A DNA stretch of 64,000 nucleotides from Litoribacterium kuwaitense. Its GTDB lineage: Bacteria > Bacillota > Bacilli > Bacillales > DSM-28697. The notes under the pieces were generated by a model. The model made no database searches, was not told the origin of the DNA, and saw only the letters and a list, made by a program, of their open reading frames with translations. The stretch lies in contig NZ_JAALFC010000002.1 of NCBI RefSeq assembly GCF_011058155.1, positions 146,366 through 210,365 of the forward strand. Reading direction: 5' to 3'. The position numbers were made by a program, and so were the translations under genes. Positions 1-7,775 of the stretch are shown here, one piece after another (positions within the stretch are counted from its first letter, which is position 1; the number at the start of each line of letters is the position of its first letter).

Positions 1-927
1 GAACTTCGGGAGACGAGAAGGAAAAAGCTTGGAATGGTTTTTCAAAAATTCGCTCTCTTCCCTCATAAGACAATATTGGCGAATGCCGAATATGGGCTCG
101 AAATCCAAGGGCTGCCAAAGCAGGAACGTGAAGAAAAAGCGAAAAACGCTCTTGATTTGGTTGGTCTTGGCGCCTACTTAGAAAAATATCCTGACGAGTT
201 ATCGGGAGGAATGCAGCAGCGTGTAGGGTTAGCACGTGCTTTAGCGAATGACCCTGATGTCCTCTTAATGGATGAGGCTTTCTCGGCACTTGACCCCCTC
301 ATTCGGAAGGATATGCAAGATGAATTGCTCGATTTACAGCAAAAGATGCAAAAAACGATCGTGTTTATTACTCATGACTTAGATGAGGCGCTGCGTATTG
401 GTGATCGAATTGCATTAATGAAGGACGGTTCGATTGTACAAATTGGAACGCCAGAAGAAATTATGATGTCTCCAGCTAACGATTATGTAGAACGATTTGT
501 AGAAGATGTAGATCGTTCAAAAGTATTTACAGCAGAACACGTCATGAAGAGACCAGAGACGATTAACGGAGAAAAAGCAGGTCCGCGTGTCGCTCTACAG
601 CGTATTCGCGAAGCGGGGATTTCCAGTATTTTTGTGACGAATAATCAAAGACAACTCATGGGGTATGTCACAGCAGAGGATGCTGCGAGAGGTGTGCAGA
701 ACAACCTTACGCTAAAAGAGATTCTCTCGACCGATGCGCCGGTTGTCGCTCCAGATACATCATTAAATGAACTGTTTGAAACGATTTATGATTCGCCAGT
801 ACCGTTAGCGGTCGTTCGCGATGACAAATTGATCGGAATCGTGATTCGTGGCGCCGTACTGGCTGCCCTGGCAGGAAGTGAGGTGGGAGAAGATGACGGA
901 ATGGATACCGCAGCTTCCTCTGGCTGA
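1..927 (+). CDS. opuAA: Glycine betaine/proline ABC transporter ATPase, partial (5' end outside window)
   Basis: The reading frame is open from the first base, so the gene starts before the window; the Walker A region is missing. Visible parts are the Q-loop (MVFQKFALFPH), the ABC signature (LSGGMQQRVGLARAL), Walker B (VLLMDEAFSALDP), the switch histidine (FITHD) and a C-terminal half with a CBS-domain pair (from about residue 165 of the visible part). ATPase plus tandem CBS is the standard arrangement in the OpuA/ProV family, where CBS senses ionic strength. It energises uptake of the compatible solute glycine betaine at the membrane. The end overlaps the permease start by 35 bp, which suggests translational coupling. 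Confidence 0.95.
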   Translation, partial: ELRETRRKKLGMVFQKFALFPHKTILANAEYGLEIQGLPKQEREEKAKNALDLVGLGAYLEKYPDELSGGMQQRVGLARALANDPDVLLMDEAFSALDPLIRKDMQDELLDLQQKMQKTIVFITHDLDEALRIGDRIALMKDGSIVQIGTPEEIMMSPANDYVERFVEDVDRSKVFTAEHVMKRPETINGEKAGPRVALQRIREAGISSIFVTNNQRQLMGYVTAEDAARGVQNNLTLKEILSTDAPVVAPDTSLNELFETIYDSPVPLAVVRDDKLIGIVIRGAVLAALAGSEVGEDDGMDTAASSG

Positions 928-1741
928 ATGGATTAAAGCGATTGTTGAGTGGGCTGAAGACAATCTAGATTTTATTTTCAGTCCGATTGACTCGACATTA
1001 GACGTGACAACGACAGCTCTTATCGATTTATTAAATTGGATGCCGGCATGGCTCGTTATTATCCTATTCATGGCGATCGCTTATTTCGCGGGAAATAAAC
1101 GTGGTTTTGGACTCCCGGTATTTATACTAGTCGGCATGGTATTCATCATTAGTATTGGCTATTGGGAAAATATGCTGTCAACATTAGCACTCGTGCTCGT
1201 CACGACTTTCATCTCAATTTTGATCGGTATTCCTCTTGGCATATTGATGTCTGGCAGTGAGTCAGTGCAGCGTGTCTTCACCCCGATTCTTGACTTTATG
1301 CAGACGATGCCCGCCTTTGTTTATTTAATTCCTGCTGTGACCTTTTTTGGCATCGGAATGGTTCCTGGTATTGTCGCCTCGGTGATATTCGCAATGCCAC
1401 CGACGGTCCGGCTGACAAATCTCGGTATTCGAGGTGTTTCTACAGAGCTTATTGAAGCATCGGACGCCTTCGGATCGACAGGTGGGCAGAAATTATTTAA
1501 AGTACAGCTGCCGATGGCGAGATCAACCATAATGGCAGGAGTTAACCAAACGATCATGCTAGCGCTATCGATGGTTGTTATCGCAGCGATGATTGGGGCT
1601 AAAGGTCTCGGACCAGTTGTTTTTGAAGCGGTGACTAGAAACCAGGCTGGCGTCGGCTTTGCCTCTGGATTGGCGATTGTTGTTTTGGCCATTATTTTAG
1701 ACCGGATTACCCAACAGCTAAATAGTTCCAAACGAGCTTAA
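893..1741 (+). CDS. opuAB: Glycine betaine ABC transporter permease
   Basis: This is a hydrophobic protein of about 282 residues with a BPD_transp_1-type permease domain and the EAA-like loop (SDAFGSTGGQKLFKVQLPMA) that docks on the ATPase. The N-terminus (MTEWIPQLPLAEW, then a segment ending in DLLNW) matches OpuAB/ProW permeases. I choose the ATG at 893 because GTGGGAGAAG lies just upstream and the protein then begins like its family; an in-frame ATG at 848 would extend it without similarity. It lies inside the opuA operon between the ATPase and the binding protein. Confidence 0.93.
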   Translation: MTEWIPQLPLAEWIKAIVEWAEDNLDFIFSPIDSTLDVTTTALIDLLNWMPAWLVIILFMAIAYFAGNKRGFGLPVFILVGMVFIISIGYWENMLSTLALVLVTTFISILIGIPLGILMSGSESVQRVFTPILDFMQTMPAFVYLIPAVTFFGIGMVPGIVASVIFAMPPTVRLTNLGIRGVSTELIEASDAFGSTGGQKLFKVQLPMARSTIMAGVNQTIMLALSMVVIAAMIGAKGLGPVVFEAVTRNQAGVGFASGLAIVVLAIILDRITQQLNSSKRA

Positions 1742-1782
1742 TCGTTTGAACAATATAATTAAAATTAAAAGGGGAGTTTCAT

Positions 1783-2766
1783 TTGTTTAATGTGAACTGG
1801 AAAAAAGTTGGTATGACATTAGGATTATCACTAACACTCGTCGCAGCTGGCTGTGGCGGTGGTGGCGACTCTCAAGAGGAAGCAAGCGGAACAACACCAT
1901 CATCGTCAGAATCAAGCTCTTCTAGTTCAACTTCCGAGGAAGCAAGCACTACAGAGCAGACGAGTACAAATGTTGCTGAAGAATTGGACTATACAATTAC
2001 AGGAATTGACCCTGGTGCAGGCGTGATGGCCTCCACACAAACAGCAATTGAAGAATATGGTCTAGAAGACTTTGAAATTCAATCTTCATCAGGTGCAGCG
2101 ATGACGAAGGCCCTAGAAACAGCAATTGAAAATGAAGAGCCGATCGTCGTAACGGCTTGGCAACCGCACTGGAAATTTACAAAGTTTGATATTAAATATT
2201 TAGAAGATCCAAAAGGGGTTTTCGGTGAGGATGAAACGATCCATACGATGGTTCGTAAAGGATTAGAAGAAGATATGCCAAATGCGTATACACTTCTTGA
2301 TCAGTTTAATTGGACGCTCGATGATATGGGTGAAGTGATGCTCGCTGTTGAGGAAGGAACACCAGTTGAGGAAGCGGCCCGCACGTGGGTAGATGAAAAC
2401 GAAGAGTTAGTGTCTGAATGGAAAGAAGGCGTAGAAGAAGTTGACGGCAAAGACATTGAGCTTCTTTACGTGACGTGGGTGTCTGAAGTGGCGTCTACGA
2501 ATGTCGTTAAAACCGTTCTTGAAGACGTAGGTTTCAATGTCACGCTAACATCCTTACAGCCACAGTTCATGTTTAGCGGTCTTGCTGAAGGAGAAGGTGA
2601 TGGTCTAGTAGCAGCTTGGTTACCTGTAACTCACGGTCAGTATATTGACCAATTCGGCGATGAAATTGTCGACTTAGGTGGTAACTTAGAAGGGGCAAGC
2701 ATTGGATTAGCGGTTCCTTCTTATATGGATATTGATTCAATTGAAGACTTGATGCCAGCTGAATAA
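1783..2766 (+). CDS. opuAC: Glycine betaine-binding lipoprotein
   Basis: The 327-residue product starts with TTG at 1783 behind GGGGAG (1771-1776). A lipoprotein signal peptide ends in a lipobox (LVAAGC), followed by a Ser/Thr/Glu-rich linker (residues about 28-65) and an OpuAC-type substrate-binding domain. Tryptophans in VTAWQPHWKFTKFD and VAAWLPVTHGQYID fit the Trp cage that holds the quaternary ammonium group in this family. It is the surface-anchored receptor of the operon and is followed by a strong terminator. Confidence 0.93.
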   Translation: MFNVNWKKVGMTLGLSLTLVAAGCGGGGDSQEEASGTTPSSSESSSSSSTSEEASTTEQTSTNVAEELDYTITGIDPGAGVMASTQTAIEEYGLEDFEIQSSSGAAMTKALETAIENEEPIVVTAWQPHWKFTKFDIKYLEDPKGVFGEDETIHTMVRKGLEEDMPNAYTLLDQFNWTLDDMGEVMLAVEEGTPVEEAARTWVDENEELVSEWKEGVEEVDGKDIELLYVTWVSEVASTNVVKTVLEDVGFNVTLTSLQPQFMFSGLAEGEGDGLVAAWLPVTHGQYIDQFGDEIVDLGGNLEGASIGLAVPSYMDIDSIEDLMPAE

Positions 2767-2793
2767 CAATTGACCATATAACCTATGAAGAGC

Positions 2794-2837
2794 AGAGTGC
2801 AGATCAAGTCTTTTAAGACTTTGTCTGCACTCTTTTT
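2794..2837 (+). terminator. Rho-independent terminator of the opuA operon
   Basis: The perfect 10-bp stem AGAGTGCAGA/TCTGCACTCT has a 20-nt loop and is followed by TTTT, 28 bp after the opuAC stop. Confidence 0.85.
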
Positions 2838-3007
2838 AGCGGAACAAAAGCAAACAATGTGAGCTTTGAGATGAACAAATGGTGGCTCGAAAATGGATAT
2901 GAATAGTAATGATTAAGGTCTTCGGCCCTATCGAGCTTTGTTTGCTCTAATGTGGACGAAAGTGAATTTTTGTGTAGCTCGTTAACTGAGCATTACTTTC
3001 GCTTAAC

Positions 3008-3094
3008 TTTTATCAGCTTGCTGTCAGTCTAGGCGGGGGATACTCAAATAAGCGAGCAAGCGATACAGTGAAAGGAAGTGTTTTTTTACAGGCT
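3008..3094 (+). repeat. Convergent-gene intergenic element, copy 1
   Basis: The stretch contains TATCAGCTTG..CAGTCTAGGCG and ends in GTTTTTTTACAGGCT directly in front of a terminator hairpin. The same order (TCAGCCT, a TCTARGCG block, GCGTTT, then CAGGCTG next to a hairpin) is seen at 7008 and 41703 and, inverted, at 21781. This copy is diverged. The rest of the 370-bp gap (2838-3007) shows nothing recognisable. Confidence 0.5.
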
Positions 3095-3124
3095 AAAACC
3101 CCGTCTGCTCGAGGACGGGGTTTT
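3095..3124 (-). terminator. Terminator hairpin behind the hit-serC-yhaH operon
   Basis: The perfect 11-bp inverted repeat AAAACCCCGTC/GACGGGGTTTT has an 8-nt loop. It can act on both strands and lies 12 bp beyond the stop of the minus-strand YtxH-like gene. Confidence 0.8.
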
Positions 3125-3136
3125 CATGTTTGTACC

Positions 3137-3517
3137 TTATGAGTAGGGCTGAGAAGAGGGAGGCTGAGACATTTCCTCCAGCTCTTTCATTGATTTTTCA
3201 ATAGCAGCAAGCTCTTTTTGGATTTTTTTCTGATGAGGGGCGACGGATTGTCTCCATTCTTCAACACTGACTTGGAGCTCAGCAGCCACATCTTTGATCG
3301 ATTGCATGCTTTCTTTCGATGTATGCTGAATTTGTTGAGCGAGCTCTCGTGCCTCGTGTTTGATTTCTTCAAGTTGTTCTTTCCAATTTTCCGCAGACCT
3401 TCTCGCGTCAAAGCGTAACTGCTTTCCGGATTTAGGTGTATTTAGTAATGTGTAAGCACCTGCGGCGATGCCACCTATTAAAAAGCCTATCGTAAAAGAT
3501 TTTGTTTTATTACCCAT
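3137..3517 (-). CDS. yhaH: YtxH-domain protein (YhaH-like)
   Basis: The 126-residue protein has an N-terminal glycine-rich membrane segment (SFTIGFLIGGIAAGAYTLLNTPKSG), the mark of the YtxH/YhaH family, followed by a long charged, coiled-coil-like helix and a Pro/Ser-rich tail. The start has AAAGGAG at a good distance. It follows serC by 15 bp on the same strand; hit, yhaH and serC are also neighbours in B. subtilis, which supports the name. In B. subtilis family members are linked to general stress and spore or cell-envelope roles; the precise function is not visible here. Confidence 0.75.
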   Translation of the reverse strand: MGNKTKSFTIGFLIGGIAAGAYTLLNTPKSGKQLRFDARRSAENWKEQLEEIKHEARELAQQIQHTSKESMQSIKDVAAELQVSVEEWRQSVAPHQKKIQKELAAIEKSMKELEEMSQPPSSQPYS

Positions 3518-3532
3518 CCAATGTGCTCCTTT

Positions 3533-4621
3533 CTAACTGTGGTTTTTCTGGAAGTCATTCATAAATTCAGCCAAAGCATCGACTGAAGAAAGCGGTACAG
3601 CATTGTAAATAGACGCTCGGCACCCACCCACTGAACGGTGACCGCCAAGGCCGACAAAGCCTTGTTCTTTAGCTTTCTGTAAAAATAACTTTGTTGTATC
3701 TTCGTCTTTTAAGGTGAAGGTGACATTCATCATAGACTCACTGCCTGTAGCTGCATGCTTTGTGTAGAACCCATTGCTTTCTTCAATGGCGTTGTAAAGT
3801 CGCATAGCCTTTTGCTTATTGACAGCAGCAACTGATTGAACGCCTCCTTGATCTTTTACCCATTGCAGAACTTGCTTTAACATATAAATTGCAAAGGTTG
3901 GCGGCGTGTTAAATAAAGACTGTGCTTTCGCGTGTGTTTCGTATTTTAGCATCGTTGGAACTGCTTCGTTCACAGGCATCCAATCTTTACGACGAATGAC
4001 GACAGTGACGCCTGAAGGACCTAAATTTTTTTGTGCGCCTGCATAGATCATTGCAAATGAACTTACATCGACGGGTCTTGAAAGGATATCACTCGACATG
4101 TCACAGATAAGTGGCGCGGTCTGTAAAGTATCTGGAAATCTTTGCCACTGTGTTCCATAGATCGTGTTATTTGATGTTAAGTGGATGTAAGCAGGGCTCT
4201 CTGACAGTTGAATTTCCTGTTCTCCTGGAATATAGTTGAACAAGCTATTTTCAGAAGTGGCCGCAATATGGGTATTACCAAAAAGTGTCGCTTCTTTCAC
4301 AGCTTTTTTAGACCAGGACCCCGTGACAATATAGTCAGCCGTTGCTTCGGAATGTAAGTAGTTCATTGGCAACATCGCAAATTGGAGGCTTGCTCCACCT
4401 TGTAAAAAAAGCACTTCATATTCTGCAGGAATGTCCATTAATTCACGCAGTAGATGTTCTGCTTCGTCATGAACTTGTCGATAATCGTCGCTCCGGTGGC
4501 TAAGCTCCATGACCGACATACCCGTTGCATTAAAATCCATAAATTCCTGTTGGGCTTTTTGTAAAGCTTCTTTTGGCAGAGCAGCTGGCCCTGCGTTAAA
4601 ATTGTAGGTAGGTGTACTCAT
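3533..4621 (-). CDS. serC: Phosphoserine aminotransferase
   Basis: The 362-residue protein is full length for SerC, the PLP enzyme converting 3-phosphohydroxypyruvate and glutamate to phosphoserine and 2-oxoglutarate in serine synthesis. The N-terminus (YNFNAGPAALP) is diagnostic, MELSHRSDDY and GGASLQFAMLP follow, and the PLP lysine lies in the typical segment IYAGAQKNLGPSG. The C-terminus has GLGGHRSVGGCRASIYNA. The ribosome site GAAAGGAC precedes the ATG. It lies between hit and the yhaH-like gene and is probably cotranscribed with both. Confidence 0.96.
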   Translation of the reverse strand: MSTPTYNFNAGPAALPKEALQKAQQEFMDFNATGMSVMELSHRSDDYRQVHDEAEHLLRELMDIPAEYEVLFLQGGASLQFAMLPMNYLHSEATADYIVTGSWSKKAVKEATLFGNTHIAATSENSLFNYIPGEQEIQLSESPAYIHLTSNNTIYGTQWQRFPDTLQTAPLICDMSSDILSRPVDVSSFAMIYAGAQKNLGPSGVTVVIRRKDWMPVNEAVPTMLKYETHAKAQSLFNTPPTFAIYMLKQVLQWVKDQGGVQSVAAVNKQKAMRLYNAIEESNGFYTKHAATGSESMMNVTFTLKDEDTTKLFLQKAKEQGFVGLGGHRSVGGCRASIYNAVPLSSVDALAEFMNDFQKNHS

Positions 4622-4678
4622 GTGTCCTGTGTCCTTTCTTTACTGCATCGGGGCTTTAACTATTCAATAGTTAGCGGA

Positions 4679-5101
4679 TTACAGCGCCTCTTTAATTGTT
4701 TTTGCAATTGTAGCAAGGTCGTTTTGAGTATATTGACTCTCGCTGCTTTTCCAAATCGCTCCAAAGCCGTCCCCTTTTCCGTAGCGGGGAATGAGGTGCA
4801 AATGGTAATGAAAGACCGATTGTCCTGCCGATTCACCATTGTTGTTTAAAATGTTTAAACCAATTGGTGAGAATGACTTTTCAATGCCCGATGCGATGGT
4901 TGGAACAACTGAGAACAATTGGGCTGCTTCGTCTTTTGGAAGTTCGTAAATATCTTTATGGTGGCTTTTAGGGATAACGAGTGTGTGCCCTTTTGTTACT
5001 TGGCTCAAGTCAAGAAACGCAAATACATTTTCGTCCTCATACACTTTTGCAGCAGGCAAATCTCCTTGAATAATTTTGCAAAAAATACACTGATCGCTCA
5101 T
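4679..5101 (-). CDS. hit: HIT-family nucleotide-binding hydrolase
   Basis: The 140-residue protein has the histidine triad H98-L-H100... seen as HYHLHLIP (H98, H100, H102), and an N-terminal CIFC pair that with downstream His can bind zinc in the Hint-like branch. HIT proteins hydrolyse nucleoside phosphoramidates or adenylated compounds such as Ap4A; the true substrate of the bacterial member is unsettled. It is the first gene of the minus-strand hit-serC-yhaH group and is separated from serC by 57 bp. Confidence 0.93.
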   Translation of the reverse strand: MSDQCIFCKIIQGDLPAAKVYEDENVFAFLDLSQVTKGHTLVIPKSHHKDIYELPKDEAAQLFSVVPTIASGIEKSFSPIGLNILNNNGESAGQSVFHYHLHLIPRYGKGDGFGAIWKSSESQYTQNDLATIAKTIKEAL

Positions 5102-5203
5102 GTAATTACCGTCCTTTCTTTGTCAATGTTCGCTAACTATATTTTATCATAGTTTGCTTTGGATGCCTAAAGCTGTCTTACAATGATGTGAAGGAGAATA
5201 CGT

Positions 5204-5836
5204 ATGGTCGAAGAGTTCATCGCTAAAGCGAAGGAAAGGATATCTCCGTTTCCGTGTGAAGGGTTCGTCGCAGGGAATGGACCTGTTTCAGCCAAGATAT
5301 TAATCGTAGGAGAGGCACCTGGGAAAACAGAAATGAAAACAGGGGAGCCGTTTACAGGGAGTTCAGGTCGATTCTTAGATGATTGTTTTGCAATCGCTGG
5401 GTTAACAAGAGAAGACATGTTCATCACAAGTGTTGTGAGAAGTCGTCCATACAAAGAAAACGGACAGCGTGACCGTCAAGGGAACTTACCTAACCGTCCG
5501 CCGTCAAAAGGAGAAATCATCGCTCATGCACCCTTGTTGGATATGCACGTTCAGTTGATCCAACCAGAAATGATCATCACGCTTGGAAATGTAGCGTTAC
5601 GCAGGCTGACAGGAATGACGAAGAACATTTCTGCGCTTCATGGTCAGCTGCTTCATGTTCCGCTGTCAATGTATGATGAAAATAGCGGTCATTTCAAGAT
5701 GGGTAAAAAAAGTTACACGTTACTACCGATGTATCATCCCGCAGCCGCTCTGCATAACCCGGCGCTTAAAGAGCAGATTCAATTAGATTGGAAGCAGGTT
5801 AAGTCTCTTAGGGAGAGGAAGTCCGACGCAAAATGA
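5204..5836 (+). CDS. Uracil-DNA glycosylase family 4/5-like protein without Fe-S cysteines
   Basis: The 210-residue protein has the superfamily motifs GEAPG (residues 36-40), KTGEPFTGSSG, an ITLGNVAL segment and the C-terminal HPAAAL box. These match UDG family 4, which removes uracil from DNA. It contains only two cysteines (C18 and C61); the positions that normally carry the remaining cluster ligands are serine (VVRSRP) and alanine. A classical 4Fe-4S family 4 enzyme is therefore unlikely and activity is uncertain. The stop overlaps the next gene's start in ATGA, so the two are translationally coupled although no functional link is obvious. Confidence 0.8.
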   Translation: MVEEFIAKAKERISPFPCEGFVAGNGPVSAKILIVGEAPGKTEMKTGEPFTGSSGRFLDDCFAIAGLTREDMFITSVVRSRPYKENGQRDRQGNLPNRPPSKGEIIAHAPLLDMHVQLIQPEMIITLGNVALRRLTGMTKNISALHGQLLHVPLSMYDENSGHFKMGKKSYTLLPMYHPAAALHNPALKEQIQLDWKQVKSLRERKSDAK

Positions 5837-6966
5837 ACATTCAAGCTATGAAACTCCATTACGTACGAATGGCCTTGAAAAATCCTTTTGTAACGCATAC
5901 ATCAACTGTTGCGGAAAAGCCCGTCGTCATTGTAGAACTTATCGACCGTGAAGGTAACGCCGGGTATGGAGAGCTTGTCGCTCTACCACACATTTTCTAT
6001 ACTGAGGAATCTGTTGAAAGTGCGGCAGTCGTGTTAAAGAAACATTTGTGGCCTCTTTTCCAAATGGCGTACCAGCAAGGAACCGTGCAGCACCCGACAG
6101 ACGTGACTACTATTTTTTCTGGTGTAAAGCGCAATAAAATGGCGATTGCTGCGTTGGAAGGAGCAGTGTGGGATCTTTATGCGAAGCAACAGCAGACGTC
6201 ACTTTCAGCATGCTTAGGAGGAGAACGCTCTAAAGTGAGTGTTGGTGTAGCCATTGGTCAAAAACAAACGACACGTGAGCTGTTACAAGAGATCGAGAAA
6301 AAAATGGCAGACGGTTATCATCGTGTGAAGTTAAAAATTTCTCCAGGGGCTGACATTGAGATCATTCGCGCGGTTAGAGAATCTTTCCCCAGCCTTCCAC
6401 TTATGGCCGACGCCAATTCTGCATATACGTGGAAGGACAAAGACCGGCTCAGACAGCTGGATGACTATCAATTGATGATGATTGAGCAGCCTTTTGCTCA
6501 TGATGATCTTTTGAGTCATGCCAGACTTCAGGAAGTCATCGATACCCCTGTCTGCCTCGATGAAAGTATTGTAACACTTCACGATGTAGACTTAGCGATA
6601 ACACTCCGCAGTTTCAAAGTATTGAATATTAAAATTGGTCGTGTTGGAGGACTTACCCAAGCGAAGCAAATGATTGAGCGGTGCGCAAGAGAGAACATTG
6701 AAGTTTGGTGTGGGGGGATGTTGGAAGCAGGCGTTGGCAGAGCACATAACGTAGCATTGGCGTCCATTAGCGGCGTAACACTTCCAGGTGATTTAGGAAG
6801 TTCTTCGCATTATTGGACAGAAGATATTATTGCTCCTGAAATTGTTGTACAGCAAGGATTTGTCGAGGTTCCGAATGATCGGTATGGGATTGGTTTTCAA
6901 CTCAATCAAGCCAATTTGGAAAAAAAGCGCGAGGCGGTGGACGTTTTTAAGGTGATGGGTGAATAA
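5833..6966 (+). CDS. menC: Enolase-superfamily o-succinylbenzoate synthase / N-acylamino acid racemase
   Basis: The 377-residue protein belongs to the MenC type-2 group. The catalytic lysine pair K166-x-K168 (RVKLKISPG), metal ligands D193 (MADANSAY), E218 (IEQPF) and D243 (CLDES) and the second general base K267 (LNIKIGRVGG) are all present. Family members dehydrate SHCHC in menaquinone synthesis and/or racemise N-succinylamino acids. No other men gene is near, so the racemase role cannot be excluded. The start overlaps the upstream UDG-like gene (ATGA). Confidence 0.85.
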   Translation: MNIQAMKLHYVRMALKNPFVTHTSTVAEKPVVIVELIDREGNAGYGELVALPHIFYTEESVESAAVVLKKHLWPLFQMAYQQGTVQHPTDVTTIFSGVKRNKMAIAALEGAVWDLYAKQQQTSLSACLGGERSKVSVGVAIGQKQTTRELLQEIEKKMADGYHRVKLKISPGADIEIIRAVRESFPSLPLMADANSAYTWKDKDRLRQLDDYQLMMIEQPFAHDDLLSHARLQEVIDTPVCLDESIVTLHDVDLAITLRSFKVLNIKIGRVGGLTQAKQMIERCARENIEVWCGGMLEAGVGRAHNVALASISGVTLPGDLGSSSHYWTEDIIAPEIVVQQGFVEVPNDRYGIGFQLNQANLEKKREAVDVFKVMGE

Positions 6967-7007
6967 CGGCGGCTTATAAGGGAGAAAAGTTAGTTTGACA
7001 GTCATTT

Positions 7008-7110
7008 TTATCAGCCTAAATTGACATCGCTTGTTCATCTAAGCGCCAAAATGAGTCAAGCCTTTTCATGAGAGGAAGAGCGACGGAAAAAAGCGTTTCC
7101 GCAGACTGAG
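7008..7110 (+). repeat. Convergent-gene intergenic element, copy 2
   Basis: The stretch starts with TTATCAGCCTAAATTGAC and runs through TCTAAGCGC and TCATGAGAGGAAGAGCGACG to AAAGCGTTTCCGCAGACTGAG. It aligns well to the copy at 41703, which is about 27 bp longer, and is followed at once by the hairpin at 7109. It lies between the convergent menC and Hsp20-like genes. Confidence 0.65.
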
Positions 7111-7135
7111 ACAACGTCATTTTGAGACGTTGTCT
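7109..7135. terminator. Hairpin between convergent genes
   Basis: The perfect 10-bp stem AGACAACGTC/GACGTTGTCT has a 7-nt loop. T tails are weak on both strands, so termination is plausible but not certain. Confidence 0.55.
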
Positions 7136-7138
7136 ATA

Positions 7139-7516
7139 TTATTGCAGTAACCTCGTCTGATCCTGCGAAGGCTTTTTAGGCAAAATCAGCATTAATCCAT
7201 TGTTATCGTAAATGGCTTCCGTGAGACCTGGTAATATATCGTCAAAGTAAAATACTTTTTGCCATTGTTCATCTTCTAAAGTAGGGTGTACGCACGTTGC
7301 GCTCAAAGTAATCGTATGCGCATCGACGTTCACAGATATTTCATGGAATTCTTCGTCTATATCAATTTCAATGACGTACGCGTCCTTCGTATCAAGCACA
7401 CTGGTTTTTTGTGTAGAAGGACCTTGCGGTGTTTGAATATTTGTTTCTATTTGACCGAGCCCTCCCTCAGTCTGATTGCGATCTGCAGACTTTATCAAAC
7501 GATGACCCACAATCAT
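7139..7516 (-). CDS. Hsp20/alpha-crystallin-like protein
   Basis: The 125-residue protein has an alpha-crystallin-like pattern in its second half: YVIEIDIDEEFHEISVNVD, HTITLSA, then FYFDDILPGLTEAIYDNNG and a final LMLILPK. The last segment resembles the 'NGvL.I.LPK' end of small heat-shock domains. The N-terminal 40 residues are Gln/Thr/Pro-rich and probably disordered. The ATG at 7516 has GGGGG only two or three bases upstream, so a GTG two codons later is an alternative start. Family membership is a pattern judgement; such proteins act as ATP-independent chaperones or, in spore formers, as coat-associated proteins. Confidence 0.6.
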   Translation of the reverse strand: MIVGHRLIKSADRNQTEGGLGQIETNIQTPQGPSTQKTSVLDTKDAYVIEIDIDEEFHEISVNVDAHTITLSATCVHPTLEDEQWQKVFYFDDILPGLTEAIYDNNGLMLILPKKPSQDQTRLLQ

Positions 7517-7775
7517 TTCCCCCTTTGTTATCTTTTAAGCAAGTGTACCTAAACTTTCTATGATCATCAATCCAGGAAATTCCATGTTGTGCGACCTTTT
7601 TCGTTATTAAAATCATGATAAGTAAAAAAATAGAATAAAAATCTAAATTGATATGGTATGATTAAACGTAGTCTATAAAAGATATGTGTTGATACATAAC
7701 AAAAATGATGAGCTTCCTTTCTTACTTTAATCAAGTGAGAGCTGTTGTTGAAAATAATGTGGGGGGGACAGGTAA

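Noticed and set aside
805..1071. Open frame on the minus strand across opuAA/opuAB
   Set aside because: It is the shadow of the opuA genes, with no ribosome site or family match.
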